A stretch of 64,000 nucleotides of DNA. It comes from Actinomadura rupiterrae. Lineage in GTDB: Bacteria > Actinomycetota > Actinomycetes > Streptosporangiales > Streptosporangiaceae. Below, piece by piece: positions 41,542 through 50,310 of the stretch. The stretch is from positions 62,001-126,000 of the forward strand of contig NZ_JAMZEA010000005.1 of assembly GCF_024172125.1 (NCBI RefSeq), written 5' to 3'. Positions within the stretch are counted from its first letter, which is position 1, and every line of letters begins with the position of its first letter. The translations under genes and the position numbers were made by a program. Below the pieces are notes generated by a model that saw only the letters and a program-made list of their open reading frames with translations, searched no databases and was not told where the DNA came from.

Positions 41542-42340
41542 CGGCCGGAGCCCCCAGGTACGCCTCGATGACCCGCTGGTCGTTCTGGATCTCGGCCGGC
41601 AGGCCCTCGGCGATCTTCTGCCCGAAGTCCACCACCGCGATCCGGTCGCTGATCCCCATCACCAGGGACATGTCGTGCTCGATCAGCAGCACGGTCACGC
41701 CCGAGTCGCGGATCTTGCGGATCAGCCCCTGCAGGTCGACCTTCTCCGCCGGGTTCATGCCCGCGGCGGGCTCGTCCAGCAGCAGCAGCCTCGGGTCGGT
41801 GGCGAGCGCCCGCGCGATCTCCAGCCGCCGCTGGTCGCCGTACGGCAGGTTCTTCGCCGCCTCGCCGCGGCGGTGCCCCACCCCGACGAACTCCAGCAGC
41901 TCGGCGGCCTTCGCGCGGCCGTCGCGCTCCTCGCGGCGGTGCCACGGCAGGCCCAGCGCGGCGCCGGCCAGACCCGTCCGGTGGTGCGCGTCCGCGCCCA
42001 CCATCACGTTCTCCAGCGCCGTCATGTTGTGGAACAGCCGCACGTTCTGGAACGTCCGCGCGACACCGAGCTTGGTCACGGCGTACCGCTTGCGGCCGTC
42101 GATGCGCCGCCCGTCGAAGACCACCTGGCCCCCGGTCGGCCGGTACACCCCGGTCGTCACGTTGAACACCGTGGTCTTACCCGCGCCGTTCGGCCCGATC
42201 AGCGCGAAGATCTCGCCCTCGCGGACGGTCAGGTCGAGGTCGTTGATCGCCACGACGCCGCCGAAGCGCATCACGACCTTGCGCAGCTCCAGCACCGGCT
42301 TCCGCTCGGTCACCGTCTCCGCCGTCGCCTGGTCGCTCAC
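41531..42340 (-). CDS. livG: Branched-chain amino-acid ABC transporter, ATP-binding protein LivG
   Basis: 269 residues. Walker A GPNGAGKTT (49-57), NVTTGVYRPTGGQV, long LivG-type insert (LGLPWHRREERD, about 127-138), Walker B LLLLDEPAAGMNP with the LivG-specific AAGMNP extension, and the C-terminal GIFALIxxx-type EIQNDQRVIEAYLG ending. It pairs with LivF below the LivHM channel. Starts overlap: four bases with livM upstream, 11 bases with livF downstream. Confidence 0.94.
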   Translation of the reverse strand: MSDQATAETVTERKPVLELRKVVMRFGGVVAINDLDLTVREGEIFALIGPNGAGKTTVFNVTTGVYRPTGGQVVFDGRRIDGRKRYAVTKLGVARTFQNVRLFHNMTALENVMVGADAHHRTGLAGAALGLPWHRREERDGRAKAAELLEFVGVGHRRGEAAKNLPYGDQRRLEIARALATDPRLLLLDEPAAGMNPAEKVDLQGLIRKIRDSGVTVLLIEHDMSLVMGISDRIAVVDFGQKIAEGLPAEIQNDQRVIEAYLGAPADAS

Positions 42341-43464
42341 TTGGTCACCTCCGTGGCCGCCGCGCCGGGACCGGCGAGCGAGCCCATGCCGCCCTCACCC
42401 TCGGCGAACTCCGCCTTCCGCTGCCGGGACGGCCACAGCCCCTCCGGACGGAAGATCATCATCACGACCAGCGCGAGACCGAAGATCAGCATCCGGTAGT
42501 CGGCCAGGAACCGGAACCGCTCCGGCAGCCAGGACAGCACGAACGCGCCCAGCACCACGCCCGGGATGTTCCCCGAACCGCCCAGCACGACCGCCGCCAG
42601 GATCAGCGCCGACACCATGAACTGGAAGTTGTCCGGGTTGATCGAGGTCTGCTTCGCCGCGAACACCACGCCGCCGGAGCCGCCGATCGCGGCACCGATC
42701 GCGAACGCCGCGAGCTTGAACTTGAACGTCGGGACGCCCATCAGCTCCGCCGCGTCCTCGTCCTCGCGGATCGACGCCCACGCCCGCCCCACCCGGGACC
42801 GCTCCAGCCGCTTCACGAAGATGATCGCGATCACGATGAAGAAGACCAGCAGGTAGTAGTAGGGCCGCGAGTCCAGCAGCCCGTACTTGAACGGCTGCAC
42901 CTCCAGGCCCGGGATCGTCCACTCGGTCAGCGACGGCGGGTGCGGGATGCCCTGCACGCCGCGCGGGCCGTTCACGTAGTTCATGTTCTGCGCGGTCTTG
43001 CGGACGATCTCACCGAAGCCCAGCGTCACGATCGCCAGGTAGTCGCCCCGCAGCCGCAGCGTCGGCGCGCCCAGCAGGACGCCCGCCAGCGCGGCGAACA
43101 GGATCGACAGGACCAGCGTCTCCCAGAAGCTCCAGTGGTACTTCGTCGCGAAGATCGCGATCGTGTAGCCGCCCACCGCGTAGAAGGCCACGTACCCCAG
43201 GTCCAGCAGGCCCGCCATGCCGACCACGACGTTCAGGCCGATGGCCAGCAGCACGTAGATGCCGATCTCGTCGCTCAGCATCGTCGGCCAGTCGGTGTCC
43301 GACGGCGCCATGAACGACCCGATCGCCTGGCTCGGCAGCAGCAGGGCCCCGGCGACCAGCAGCAGGTACACCACCCAGCGGGCCCAGCCCGGAGCGGCCG
43401 CCCAGCGGTCCCGCAGCGGGTCCAGCGAGAAGCCCGCGCGTCCCGTTCCGTTGCCCCCGCTCAT
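42337..43464 (-). CDS. livM: Branched-chain amino-acid ABC transporter, permease LivM
   Basis: 375 residues with about nine membrane segments. Typical LivM signatures: GLNVVVGMAGLLDLGYVAFYAVGGY region, LRLRGDYLAIVTLGFGEIVR, and SIREDEDAAELMG, the cytoplasmic EAA-like loop contacting the ATPases. The C-terminal 40 residues are soluble. It overlaps livH and livG by four bases each. Confidence 0.94.
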   Translation of the reverse strand: MSGGNGTGRAGFSLDPLRDRWAAAPGWARWVVYLLLVAGALLLPSQAIGSFMAPSDTDWPTMLSDEIGIYVLLAIGLNVVVGMAGLLDLGYVAFYAVGGYTIAIFATKYHWSFWETLVLSILFAALAGVLLGAPTLRLRGDYLAIVTLGFGEIVRKTAQNMNYVNGPRGVQGIPHPPSLTEWTIPGLEVQPFKYGLLDSRPYYYLLVFFIVIAIIFVKRLERSRVGRAWASIREDEDAAELMGVPTFKFKLAAFAIGAAIGGSGGVVFAAKQTSINPDNFQFMVSALILAAVVLGGSGNIPGVVLGAFVLSWLPERFRFLADYRMLIFGLALVVMMIFRPEGLWPSRQRKAEFAEGEGGMGSLAGPGAAATEVTK

Positions 43465-44429
43465 GCGCGCGCCTGCTGGAGGGACTCACCGAGGATGCCG
43501 GTGGGACGGAACATCAGAACGAGGATCAGCACCGAGAACGCCACGACGTCCTTCCATTGCGACCCGAACAGGCTCGAACCGTACGACTCGAAGACGCCCA
43601 GCGCTATACCGCCCACCAGGGCCCCGCGGATGTTGCCGATACCGCCGAGCACCGCCGCCGTGAACGCCTTGATGCCGAGCAGGAAGCCCGCGAAGTACCA
43701 GGCCTCCTCGAACCGCGCGTAGTACAGCGCCGCCGCCGCGCCCGCCATCACACCGCCGACCAGGAACGTCGCCGTCACCACGCGGTCGATGTCCACGCCC
43801 ATCAGCACGGCGCTCTCCGGGTCCTGCGCGGTCGCGCGGATCCCGCGGCCCAGCCTCGTGCGGTTCACGAACTGGTCCAGCGCCACCATGATCAGGATCG
43901 CCCCGACGAAGATGATGACACGGTCGTTACTGATCTTGATCGGACCGAGGTCGATCAGATCCGTCCGGTGCACGAAGTGGTACGCCTGCGCGATCTTGCC
44001 CTTCTCCTTCGGCAGATCGAACACCCGCGGCACCACGATCGTCGCGAACAGCTGCTCGATCACGATGGACGCGCCGATCGCGGAGATCAGCGCCGCGAGC
44101 CGCGACGCCCCCCGTTTCCGCAGCGGGCGGTACGCCAGCAGCTCCAGCACCACCGCCCCGCCGCCCGACACCGCGCCCGCCACGACCGCCGACAGCAGGA
44201 TCGCGCCCACCAGGGCGAACCCGCCCAGGTTCGACACCCCCATGGTCTTGACCGTCCACATCGCCGCGAACGTCCCGACCATGAAGATGTCGGCGTGCGC
44301 GAAGTTGATCAGCCGCAGGACGCCGTACACCATCGTGTACCCGAGCGCCACCAGCGCGTACACCGCGCCGAGTGACAGGCCGTCGATCGTCGACGGCCAG
44401 AATTGATGAATGAAGTCTGAGAAGTGCAC
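43461..44429 (-). CDS. livH: Branched-chain amino-acid ABC transporter, permease LivH
   Basis: 322 residues with about eight membrane segments. Signatures: DGLSLGAVYALVALGYTMVYG, RLINFAHADIFMVG, and RATAQDPESAVLMGVDIDRV, the ATPase-contact loop. GTG 44429 (VHFSDFIHQFW) is preferred because AAGGG lies eight bases before it; the longer TTG 44447 start would overlap the tail of the terminator hairpin. The gene is separated from livJ by that hairpin. Confidence 0.92.
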   Translation of the reverse strand: MHFSDFIHQFWPSTIDGLSLGAVYALVALGYTMVYGVLRLINFAHADIFMVGTFAAMWTVKTMGVSNLGGFALVGAILLSAVVAGAVSGGGAVVLELLAYRPLRKRGASRLAALISAIGASIVIEQLFATIVVPRVFDLPKEKGKIAQAYHFVHRTDLIDLGPIKISNDRVIIFVGAILIMVALDQFVNRTRLGRGIRATAQDPESAVLMGVDIDRVVTATFLVGGVMAGAAAALYYARFEEAWYFAGFLLGIKAFTAAVLGGIGNIRGALVGGIALGVFESYGSSLFGSQWKDVVAFSVLILVLMFRPTGILGESLQQARA

Positions 44430-44445
44430 CTGAGTCGCCCTTGTC

Positions 44446-44480
44446 AAAAGGGGCGGGAGCGCTTGTGGCGCTCCCGCCCC
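44446..44480 (-). terminator. Intra-operon hairpin between livJ and livH
   Basis: Perfect 13-bp stem GGGGCGGGAGCGC/GCGCTCCCGCCCC with a 5-base loop, followed on the minus strand by CTTTTGAC. It probably stops part of transcription after livJ, giving the excess of binding protein over permease that is usual for ABC importers. Confidence 0.7.
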
Positions 44481-44534
44481 CGCACCGTCAAGGCGCCCCT
44501 CCTACGAGAGGCCGGAGCCGGAGAGGCGGAAGCC

Positions 44535-45725
44535 TCAGCTCGTGGGCTTGGCCTCGCCGGCCTTGCCGAGCAGCCCGATCTTGTTGCTCGCCACCTCGTA
44601 GATGAAGATGTCGTGCGCCGCCAGCTCGCCCTTGTCGTCGAACTTGATCTCCTTGCCGACGCCCGCGAAGCTCTCGGTCTTCAGGAAGGAGTTGATGTCC
44701 TCGGCCGTCGTCTTGCCCGCCGAGATGGCCTTGATGAACGCCGTCGCGGCGTCGTAGCCCTCGGTCGAGTAGATCGCGACGTCCGCGCCGAACTTGGTCT
44801 TGTAGTCGGCCGCGAACTTCTTCGCCGTGTCGTTCGACTTGCCCTCGGGGTCGATCAGGCAGCCGCAGGAAAGGAACGTCCCCTGCGCGTTCTGCTGGCC
44901 CTCGGCCTCGATCAGACCGGCCGCCACCGAACCGTCACCGGACATCAGCTTGCCCTTGTACCCGGTCTCGCGCAGCTGCTTGAACAGCCGGCCCGCGACC
45001 GAGTAGTAGCCGCCGAAGTACACCGCGTCCGGCTTGAACTGGTTGATCTTGTTCACCGTGGACGAGTAGTCGGTGGCCTTGTCGTCCACCGAGTCGCTCT
45101 GGACCTGCGCGCCCTTGCCGGTCACCGCGGCCTTGATGCCGCTCGCCAGGCCCTTGCCGTAGTCCTGGTTGTCGTCCACCGTGAAGACCTTCTTGGCCTT
45201 CAGCGTGTCCGCGATGAACGTGCCCGCGCCCGCGCTCTGCACGGTGTCGTTCGCGACCACCCGGTGCCAGAAGCTCCAGCCCTTGGTCGCCAGCGTGATG
45301 TTCGTCGCCGACGGCGTGACCGACGGGATCTTCGCCTCGTTCAGGATCGGGTTCACCGACTGCGACTCGCCGGAGAACGCCGGGCCGATCAGGCCCACGA
45401 TCTTGTCGTTCTTGATCGCGCCCTGCGCCAGCGTGGTCGCCTGCTCGGGCTTGCCCTGCGAGTCGTAGGTCTTGAACTTGATCTTGACCTTCGGGTTCGT
45501 CGCGTTGTACTGCTCGATCGCGAGCTGCGCGCCCTGCTTGGGCGGAATCACCAGGCCCGAGTTCTCACCGGTCAGGTCACCCATGAACCCGATCGTGACC
45601 TCGTCGCCACCGCCCGACTTCTTGCTGCTGCTGCACGCGCCGGCACCGAGCGCCAGCACCGCGCTCACCGCCACAGCACCGGTGACCCTCATCATGTTGC
45701 GCCGCAAGGTGCCCAACCTTTCCAT
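44535..45725 (-). CDS. livJ: Branched-chain amino-acid ABC transporter, substrate-binding lipoprotein
   Basis: 396 residues, type I periplasmic-binding fold. The signal peptide ends in lipobox LGAGAC (Cys about 31), followed by SSSKKSGG and then VTIGFMGDLTGENSG, the usual first strand. Other family blocks are GLIGPAFSGESQSVNPI and YSTEGYDAATAFIKAI. It probably binds Leu/Ile/Val or similar; the exact ligand is unknown. First gene of livJHMGF. Start ATG 45725; ATG 45695 is an alternative still leaving a full signal. Confidence 0.93.
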   Translation of the reverse strand: MERLGTLRRNMMRVTGAVAVSAVLALGAGACSSSKKSGGGDEVTIGFMGDLTGENSGLVIPPKQGAQLAIEQYNATNPKVKIKFKTYDSQGKPEQATTLAQGAIKNDKIVGLIGPAFSGESQSVNPILNEAKIPSVTPSATNITLATKGWSFWHRVVANDTVQSAGAGTFIADTLKAKKVFTVDDNQDYGKGLASGIKAAVTGKGAQVQSDSVDDKATDYSSTVNKINQFKPDAVYFGGYYSVAGRLFKQLRETGYKGKLMSGDGSVAAGLIEAEGQQNAQGTFLSCGCLIDPEGKSNDTAKKFAADYKTKFGADVAIYSTEGYDAATAFIKAISAGKTTAEDINSFLKTESFAGVGKEIKFDDKGELAAHDIFIYEVASNKIGLLGKAGEAKPTS

Positions 45726-45950
45726 CCGGATCCGGGGAGGGATCGGGTACGAGTCATGCCCCGACGCGTCCGAGACCCTGGGAGGAGATATCGGTCACTC
45801 GGGGACCAGGTATGTCGTACACCGAGCAGAGCCGACGAAACAGGCCCCCCGGGCAGAAGGGTTACTCGTTCGTTACTCCCCCGTGCCCTCCCCGCACGCC
45901 CCGATATACAGCGCGAATCACGTTCCGTGATCGCTCCGACCACGCACCGG
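45726..45950 (-). other. livJ upstream region
   Basis: No gene. AT content is modest; the liv operon promoter should lie here, but no clear operator or -35/-10 pair was recognised. Confidence 0.35.
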
Positions 45951-46490
45951 CGTCACCGAACGACACCCGTAGCACCCCCGCCGAAACCCCGCCCGGACCG
46001 CCCGTCCGGCCCGTTCCCCGCCAACCCCACGCCCCCGCAGGTCAACCCCCCTTAACCTCGCGACGCGCCGTTGAGCACACCCCGCCCCCACGCGGCCCCA
46101 ACAGGACGCCACGCGACAGCGCAGCATCCCCGAGCACGGCACAGCCCACACGGGAGCGGGACGGATCATTCGGCAGGACAGGACGAACCAGGCAACGCGC
46201 AGCGCAGGCCTCGCCGCGCGGCGGACGAGAACAGACCACCCGACGTCAGCCCGAGGCCGACCCACTGGGACGGACGGCACAGGCCAGGCCCGGCGATGGG
46301 CTGACGCGAATCAGCCGATGGCGGGCGGGCGCGAATCGGTCGGCAGCGGGTCGGCGCAGGTCAGGCCGCGGCAGGCTGACGCGAATCAGCCGACCGGCCG
46401 ACTGGGCCAGATCAGCCGACAGTGAGCCAGGCCGGATCGGCCGACGGTGGACCGAGTTGGATCAACCGACCGCCGGGCTGGGACGGATCA
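45950..46490. repeat. Degenerate repeats 3' of pdtaR
   Basis: Variants of GACGCGAATCAGCCGA, CCAGATCAGCCGACAGTG, GCCGGATCGGCCGACGGTGG, TTGGATCAACCGACCGCCGG and GACGGATCAGTCGGCGGCGG follow one another at about 25-35 bp. The last copy contains the pdtaR stop codon (46488-46490). No other gene is supported in this gap. Confidence 0.65.
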
Positions 46491-47102
46491 GTCGGCGGCG
46501 GGCTCGTCCTCCGGGCCGGCGGCGCCACCGGCGCCCGCGATGACGGCCTCGGCCACGGCGCGCATCGTGAGGCGCCGGTCCATGGAGGTCTTCTGGATCC
46601 AGCGGAACGCCTCCGGCTCCGTCCAGCCGTGGGCCGCCTGCAGGAGCCCCTTCGCGCGGTCCACCACCTTGCGGGTCTCCAGCCGGTCCGCCAGCCCGGC
46701 GACCTCGGCCTCCAGCGCGCGCAGCTCGGTGTACCGGCTCACCGCGACCTCGATCGCGGGCCGCAGGTCCGTCTTGGTGAACGGCTTGACCAGGTAGGCC
46801 ATCGCACCGGCCTCGGTCGCCCGCTGCACCAGCTCGGCCTGCGAGAACGCGGTCAGCATCACCACGGGCGCGACCCGCTCCGCCGAGATCCGCTCGGCCG
46901 CGCTGATCCCGTCCAGTACCGGCATCTTGACGTCGAGAATCACCAGGTCGGGCTTCAGCTCGACGGCGAGCCGCACCGCGGCCTCACCGTCCCCCGCCTC
47001 GCCGACGACCTCGTAGCCGTCCTCCTGAAGCATCTCCTTGAGGTCCAGCCGGATCAGGGCCTCATCTTCTGCGATCACAACTCGCCGAGCGCTCTCCGTC
47101 AC
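46488..47102 (-). CDS. pdtaR: ANTAR-domain response regulator (PdtaR-like)
   Basis: RNA-binding antiterminator regulated by phosphorylation. 204 residues: REC domain (about 1-120) with the acidic pair EDE and phospho-acceptor Asp in LVILDVKMPVLDG, the conserved Thr in VMLTAFSQ and Lys in YLVKPF; then a short coiled coil and a C-terminal ANTAR domain (about 135-190; RKVVDRAKGLLQAAHGWTE). This matches PdtaR (Rv1626), which pairs with the kinase PdtaS; no kinase is adjacent. GTG 47102 has GGTAGG nine bases upstream; GTG 47108 is an alternative. Confidence 0.92.
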   Translation of the reverse strand: MTESARRVVIAEDEALIRLDLKEMLQEDGYEVVGEAGDGEAAVRLAVELKPDLVILDVKMPVLDGISAAERISAERVAPVVMLTAFSQAELVQRATEAGAMAYLVKPFTKTDLRPAIEVAVSRYTELRALEAEVAGLADRLETRKVVDRAKGLLQAAHGWTEPEAFRWIQKTSMDRRLTMRAVAEAVIAGAGGAAGPEDEPAAD

Positions 47103-47194
47103 GCGCACGAGCCTACCGGCGTCCGCTACCCTGGTCCCCGTGACCCCTCTCCCTAGGACACCGAACCGGACATAGCGCCAGATGTCCAAAATAT

Positions 47195-47267
47195 GCCCCG
47201 ATATCCCAATGGCAGAGGAAATGTGCTCAAACCACATCAAGTGTGGGTTCGAATCCCACTCGGGGCA
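47195..47267 (+). tRNA. Atypical tRNA with CAA anticodon (nominal Leu), short variable loop
   Basis: The cloverleaf can be drawn fully: acceptor GCCCCGA (47195-47201)/TCGGGGC (47260-47266), discriminator A; D-arm with a 3-bp stem TCC/GGA (47204-47206/47217-47219) and 10-base loop; anticodon stem ATGTG/CACAT with loop CTCAAAC, anticodon CAA at 47228-47230; variable region of only five bases (CAAGT); T-arm GTGGG/CCCAC with loop TTCGAAT. CCA is not encoded. CAA reads UUG (Leu), but bacterial tRNA-Leu has a long variable arm, missing here, while the 3-bp D-stem and A73 are Leu-like. A perfect terminator follows. Confidence 0.85.
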
Positions 47268-47294
47268 CAAATAGGGAAATGACATGAACAAAAC

Positions 47295-47320
47295 GCCGCC
47301 CACTACGGGCGGCATTTTTG
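47295..47320 (+). terminator. Rho-independent terminator of the tRNA
   Basis: GCCGCCC-ACTAC-GGGCGGC followed by ATTTTTG, 28 bases after the tRNA 3' end. The hairpin occupies the space in which the adjacent reading frame could otherwise start earlier (ATG 47284), arguing for ATG 47347 as the true start of the next gene. Confidence 0.9.
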
Positions 47321-47346
47321 TCGTACCCCTGCGTGACACTTGTCCC

Positions 47347-48132
47347 ATGTATCAACGGGAGATCATCGACAAGGCACTCGATCTGCAGCGGGAGGGGTTC
47401 TCCGACCGCGCCGTTGCCGAACTCTGCGGTGTTTCGGCGGGCGCCGTCCGCAAATGGCGCTATGGGACGAGGCGACGGGCCCCTGATCCGGCGGCCGCCG
47501 GCGCCCATGACGGACGCATCAAGCAGGACTGCCCGCGCTGTTTCCAGCGTCCGCTCCCCCAGCCCGCGTACGCCTACCTCCTGGGCCTCTACCTCGGCGA
47601 CGGCCACATCGTGGCCACCACGAAAGGCTGCTACCGCCTTACCATCAGCTGCACGGCGTCCTGGCCGGGCCTCGTCGAAGCCGCGGTGACGGCCATGAGC
47701 ACGACCATGCCGTTGTCGAAAGTCCATCGCCGAGAGCGCCGGGGAGCGATCGAGGTGCACAGCCAGTCGAAGCACTGGCCCTGTCTCTTCCCGCAGCACG
47801 GGCCTGGGCCCAAGCACACCCGGAGCATCGAACTCGCCACCTGGCAGGAGGCCGTCGTCAACGGGCACCTTGAAGGATTCGTGCGAGGGCTCGTGCATTC
47901 GGATGGCTGCCGCAGCCTCAACCGCGTCCGGCGCCCAGGAAAGGACGGAGACCGGCACTACGAGTACCCGCGCTATTTCTTCACCAATGCGTCCGACGAC
48001 ATCCGCAAGCTCTACACGGACGCGCTCGATGCCCTCGGCATCGAGTGGAAGCAGAACAACGAGCGGAACATCTCAGTCGCGAAGGCGGAAGCGGTGGCGC
48101 GGCTGGACGACTTCGTGGGACCCAAGTACTGA
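47347..48132 (+). CDS. HTH plus LAGLIDADG-like endonuclease-family protein, next to the tRNA
   Basis: 261 residues. An N-terminal helix-turn-helix (about 4-40; REGFSDRAVAELCGVSAGAVRK region) resembles resolvase/Sigma70-type HTHs. A CPRC pair (62-65) follows, then two LAGLIDADG-like helices: AYLLGLYLGDGHI (76-88) and FVRGLVHSDGCR, each with the acidic residue (GDG, SDG) that binds metal in homing endonucleases. Conserved-looking blocks HWPCLFPQHGPGPKHTR, EYPRYFFTN and LDDFVGPKY end the protein. The host gene is intact, without intron or intein, so it would be a free-standing endonuclease or a regulator derived from one. ATG 47347 is chosen because the tRNA terminator lies just upstream. Confidence 0.75.
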   Translation: MYQREIIDKALDLQREGFSDRAVAELCGVSAGAVRKWRYGTRRRAPDPAAAGAHDGRIKQDCPRCFQRPLPQPAYAYLLGLYLGDGHIVATTKGCYRLTISCTASWPGLVEAAVTAMSTTMPLSKVHRRERRGAIEVHSQSKHWPCLFPQHGPGPKHTRSIELATWQEAVVNGHLEGFVRGLVHSDGCRSLNRVRRPGKDGDRHYEYPRYFFTNASDDIRKLYTDALDALGIEWKQNNERNISVAKAEAVARLDDFVGPKY

Positions 48133-48189
48133 CGTCACGCCATCCCAGACCACCTCGCCAAGGTCACCCCGTCCGGAGCTGTCCGAGGT

Positions 48190-49800
48190 CACGTCCTCGG
48201 CGACGCGGCCGCTGGACTGCACGCGCAGAGACGTAGCCGCCAATTCGCACGCCCTGAACGTGCGCGCCAGACCGCACGCCCTCTGGCATGTCATGGGGAC
48301 GCGTCCGCTGAACCGCACTCGCTGAGAAGTGGCTGCTGAGTCGCACGTCCTGAGCATGCGGGCCGTGCTGGCGGCCTCTGGCATGCCAGCGGGGGCTGCG
48401 GTTTTGGGACCGACAGGCCCGGGGACGGGGCGCCGAGCCGTGCGTCCTGAGCGGGCACGCCGAGTCGTGTGTTCGCTGACCAGCCCTCCGGGGACACGGC
48501 CGGTGGACCGCACGCACTGAGACGCGCAGCTGTCGAGTCGGGCGCCCTGAACGCGCGTGCCGGGCGAACGGCCTGGGCATGCCGACCGGACTGCGAGCGC
48601 TGGACCAACGAGTCCGGGGACGTGGGCGCTGAGACGCGTGCCCTAAGTGGGCACGCCGGGCGCGCGCCCTTCGGCATGCCCTCCGGTGACACGGCCGGTG
48701 GGCTGCGCGGTCTGGGACGCGTGGCTACTGAGTCGCGCACATTGAACGGGCGGGGGGCAGCCTTTGGCACGTCGGCCGGGGGCTGCGGCTGCTGGGCTGA
48801 TCGGTCTGGGGCCTGGTCGGGACGCGCGTCCTGAATGGGCGCGCCGGGGTGGGCAGCCTGCGGCACGCCGGCCAAGGGCTGCGGCTGTTGGGGGCTGACC
48901 GGTCTGGGAGGTGAGCGCCGGGTCGCGCGTCGGGGCGGGCGCGTCGGGGCGGGCGTCCTCCGGCATGCGCTCCGCGGGCCCGGCCGGTGAACCGCGCGCA
49001 CCGAGACGCGCGGCTGCTGAGTCGCGCGTCCGGACCGGGCGCGCTGGCCGGACGGCCTTTGGCCTACGGGACGGGGCTCTGGCGCTGGGCTGATCAGTCT
49101 GGGATGTGCCGGGGCGCGCGTCCTGGGCGGGCGCGCCAGGTTGGGTGTCCCCGGCATGCCCTCCGGGGACACGGCCGGTCGACTGCACACACTGAGACAC
49201 GTAGCTACTGAGTCGCGCGCCCTGAACGTGCGCTCCGGCGCGCACAGCCCTTTGGCGCGCTGGCCGGGGGCTGCGGCCGCTGGGCTGATCGGTCTGGGGC
49301 GGGCGGGCCCGGGGGCGCGCGTCCTGGGCGGGCGCGCCAGGTTGGGTGTCCCCGGCACGCCCTTCGAGGACACGGCCGGTCGACTGGACGCGCTGAGACG
49401 CGTGGCTTCTGCGTCGGGCGCCCTGAACGGGTGCGCCCCGGGCGGGCGGGCTGCGGCACGCCAGCCGGGGGCCGCGGCTGCTGGGGCTGATCGGTCTGGG
49501 AGGTGAGCGCCGGGTCGCGCGTCGGGGCGGGCGCGCCGAGTTGGGTGTCCTCCGGCATGCGCTCCGCGGGTGCGGCCGGTGAACTGCGCGCGCTGAGACG
49601 CGCGGCTGCTGAGTTGCGCGTCCGGACCGGGCGTGCCGGGCGGGCGGCCTTTGCCAGGCCGGACGGGCTCTGGATGCTGGGCTGATCGGTCTGGGACGTC
49701 GGGGCCGCGCGCGTCCTGGGCGGGCGTGGCGGGTTGGGCGGCCTCTGGGATGTCGTCCGGGGTGCGGGTGGTGGGCGCCACGGGCTGAGGAGTGGGCGCT
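48190..49800. repeat. 1.6-kb degenerate repeat array, about 96/200-bp periodicity
   Basis: At least eight copies of a 65-bp segment recur near 48207, 48302, 48499, 48692, 48980, 49172, 49373 and 49574. The best-conserved words are GGCCGGTGGACCGCACGC, CTGAGACGCGTGGCTGCTGAG and TCGCGCGCCCTGAACG. Spacings are about 95, 197, 193, 288, 192, 201 and 201 bp, close to multiples of about 97 bp. GGGGCTGCGGCTGCTGGG plus CTGATCGGTCTGGG fills the alternate positions. A minus-strand open frame of about 496 codons (48291-49781) is a translation of the repeats and is not called. It sits between the 3' ends of two convergent genes. Confidence 0.8.
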
Positions 49801-49857
49801 GAGGGGTGGGCTGAGTTGTGCGGGACTGGGAGCGCTCGGGGTGCGGCTTGGGGTGGG

Positions 49858-50277
49858 TCAGGGGACGAGGGTTTGGAGGAGGGTGCGGAGGGTGTCCTGC
49901 TGGTCGGGGGTGAGGGCGGTCAGGGGGGTGTGGGCGGCGAGGCGGTCTAGGACCTCGGCGCGGCGCTGGTGGCCGGTTCCGGTGAGGACGATCTGCTTGG
50001 CGCGGCGGTCGGTGGGGTGGGGGCGGCGTTCGATGAGGCCCTGCTTTTCGAGGCGGTCGATGACGAAGGTGGCGTTGGGGGGTTCGCAGACCATGCGGTG
50101 GGCGAGTTCGCGGGCGGTGATGGGTTCGGTGAGCTCGCGGAGGGCGATGACCTGGGCGGGGGTGAGGTCGAGGTCGTCGGCGGCGGCGCGGGCGTGGGCG
50201 TCGAGGCGCTGGGTGAGGCGGTGGGCGAGCTTGCAGATGTCGCTGTCGAGGCGGGTGTCGGAGGCGGGCCGGTGCAT
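49858..50277 (-). CDS. MarR-family transcriptional regulator
   Basis: 139 residues, winged-helix dimer protein. N-terminal helix ICKLAHRLTQRLDAHAR, recognition region ELTEPITARELAHRMVCEPPNATFVIDRLEKQGLIERR (about 48-84), wing with HPTDRRAKQIVLT, and C-terminal dimerisation helices. It probably represses the divergent MFS gene and itself; a strong dyad lies between them. ATG 50277. Confidence 0.92.
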   Translation of the reverse strand: MHRPASDTRLDSDICKLAHRLTQRLDAHARAAADDLDLTPAQVIALRELTEPITARELAHRMVCEPPNATFVIDRLEKQGLIERRPHPTDRRAKQIVLTGTGHQRRAEVLDRLAAHTPLTALTPDQQDTLRTLLQTLVP

Positions 50278-50310
50278 GGGACGAGTGTAGTCAGGTGCTT
50301 CGAGCTGTGA

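Noticed and set aside
47284..47346. Upstream ATG 47284 as start of the HTH-LAGLIDADG gene
   Set aside because: It would put the tRNA terminator hairpin inside the coding sequence and add residues (NKTPPTTGGIF) unlike the HTH family start.
48291..49781. Minus-strand open frame of 496 codons
   Set aside because: It spans the degenerate repeat array, its composition is Pro/Arg/Ala/Ser only, it has no recognisable domain, and competing long frames exist on both strands.
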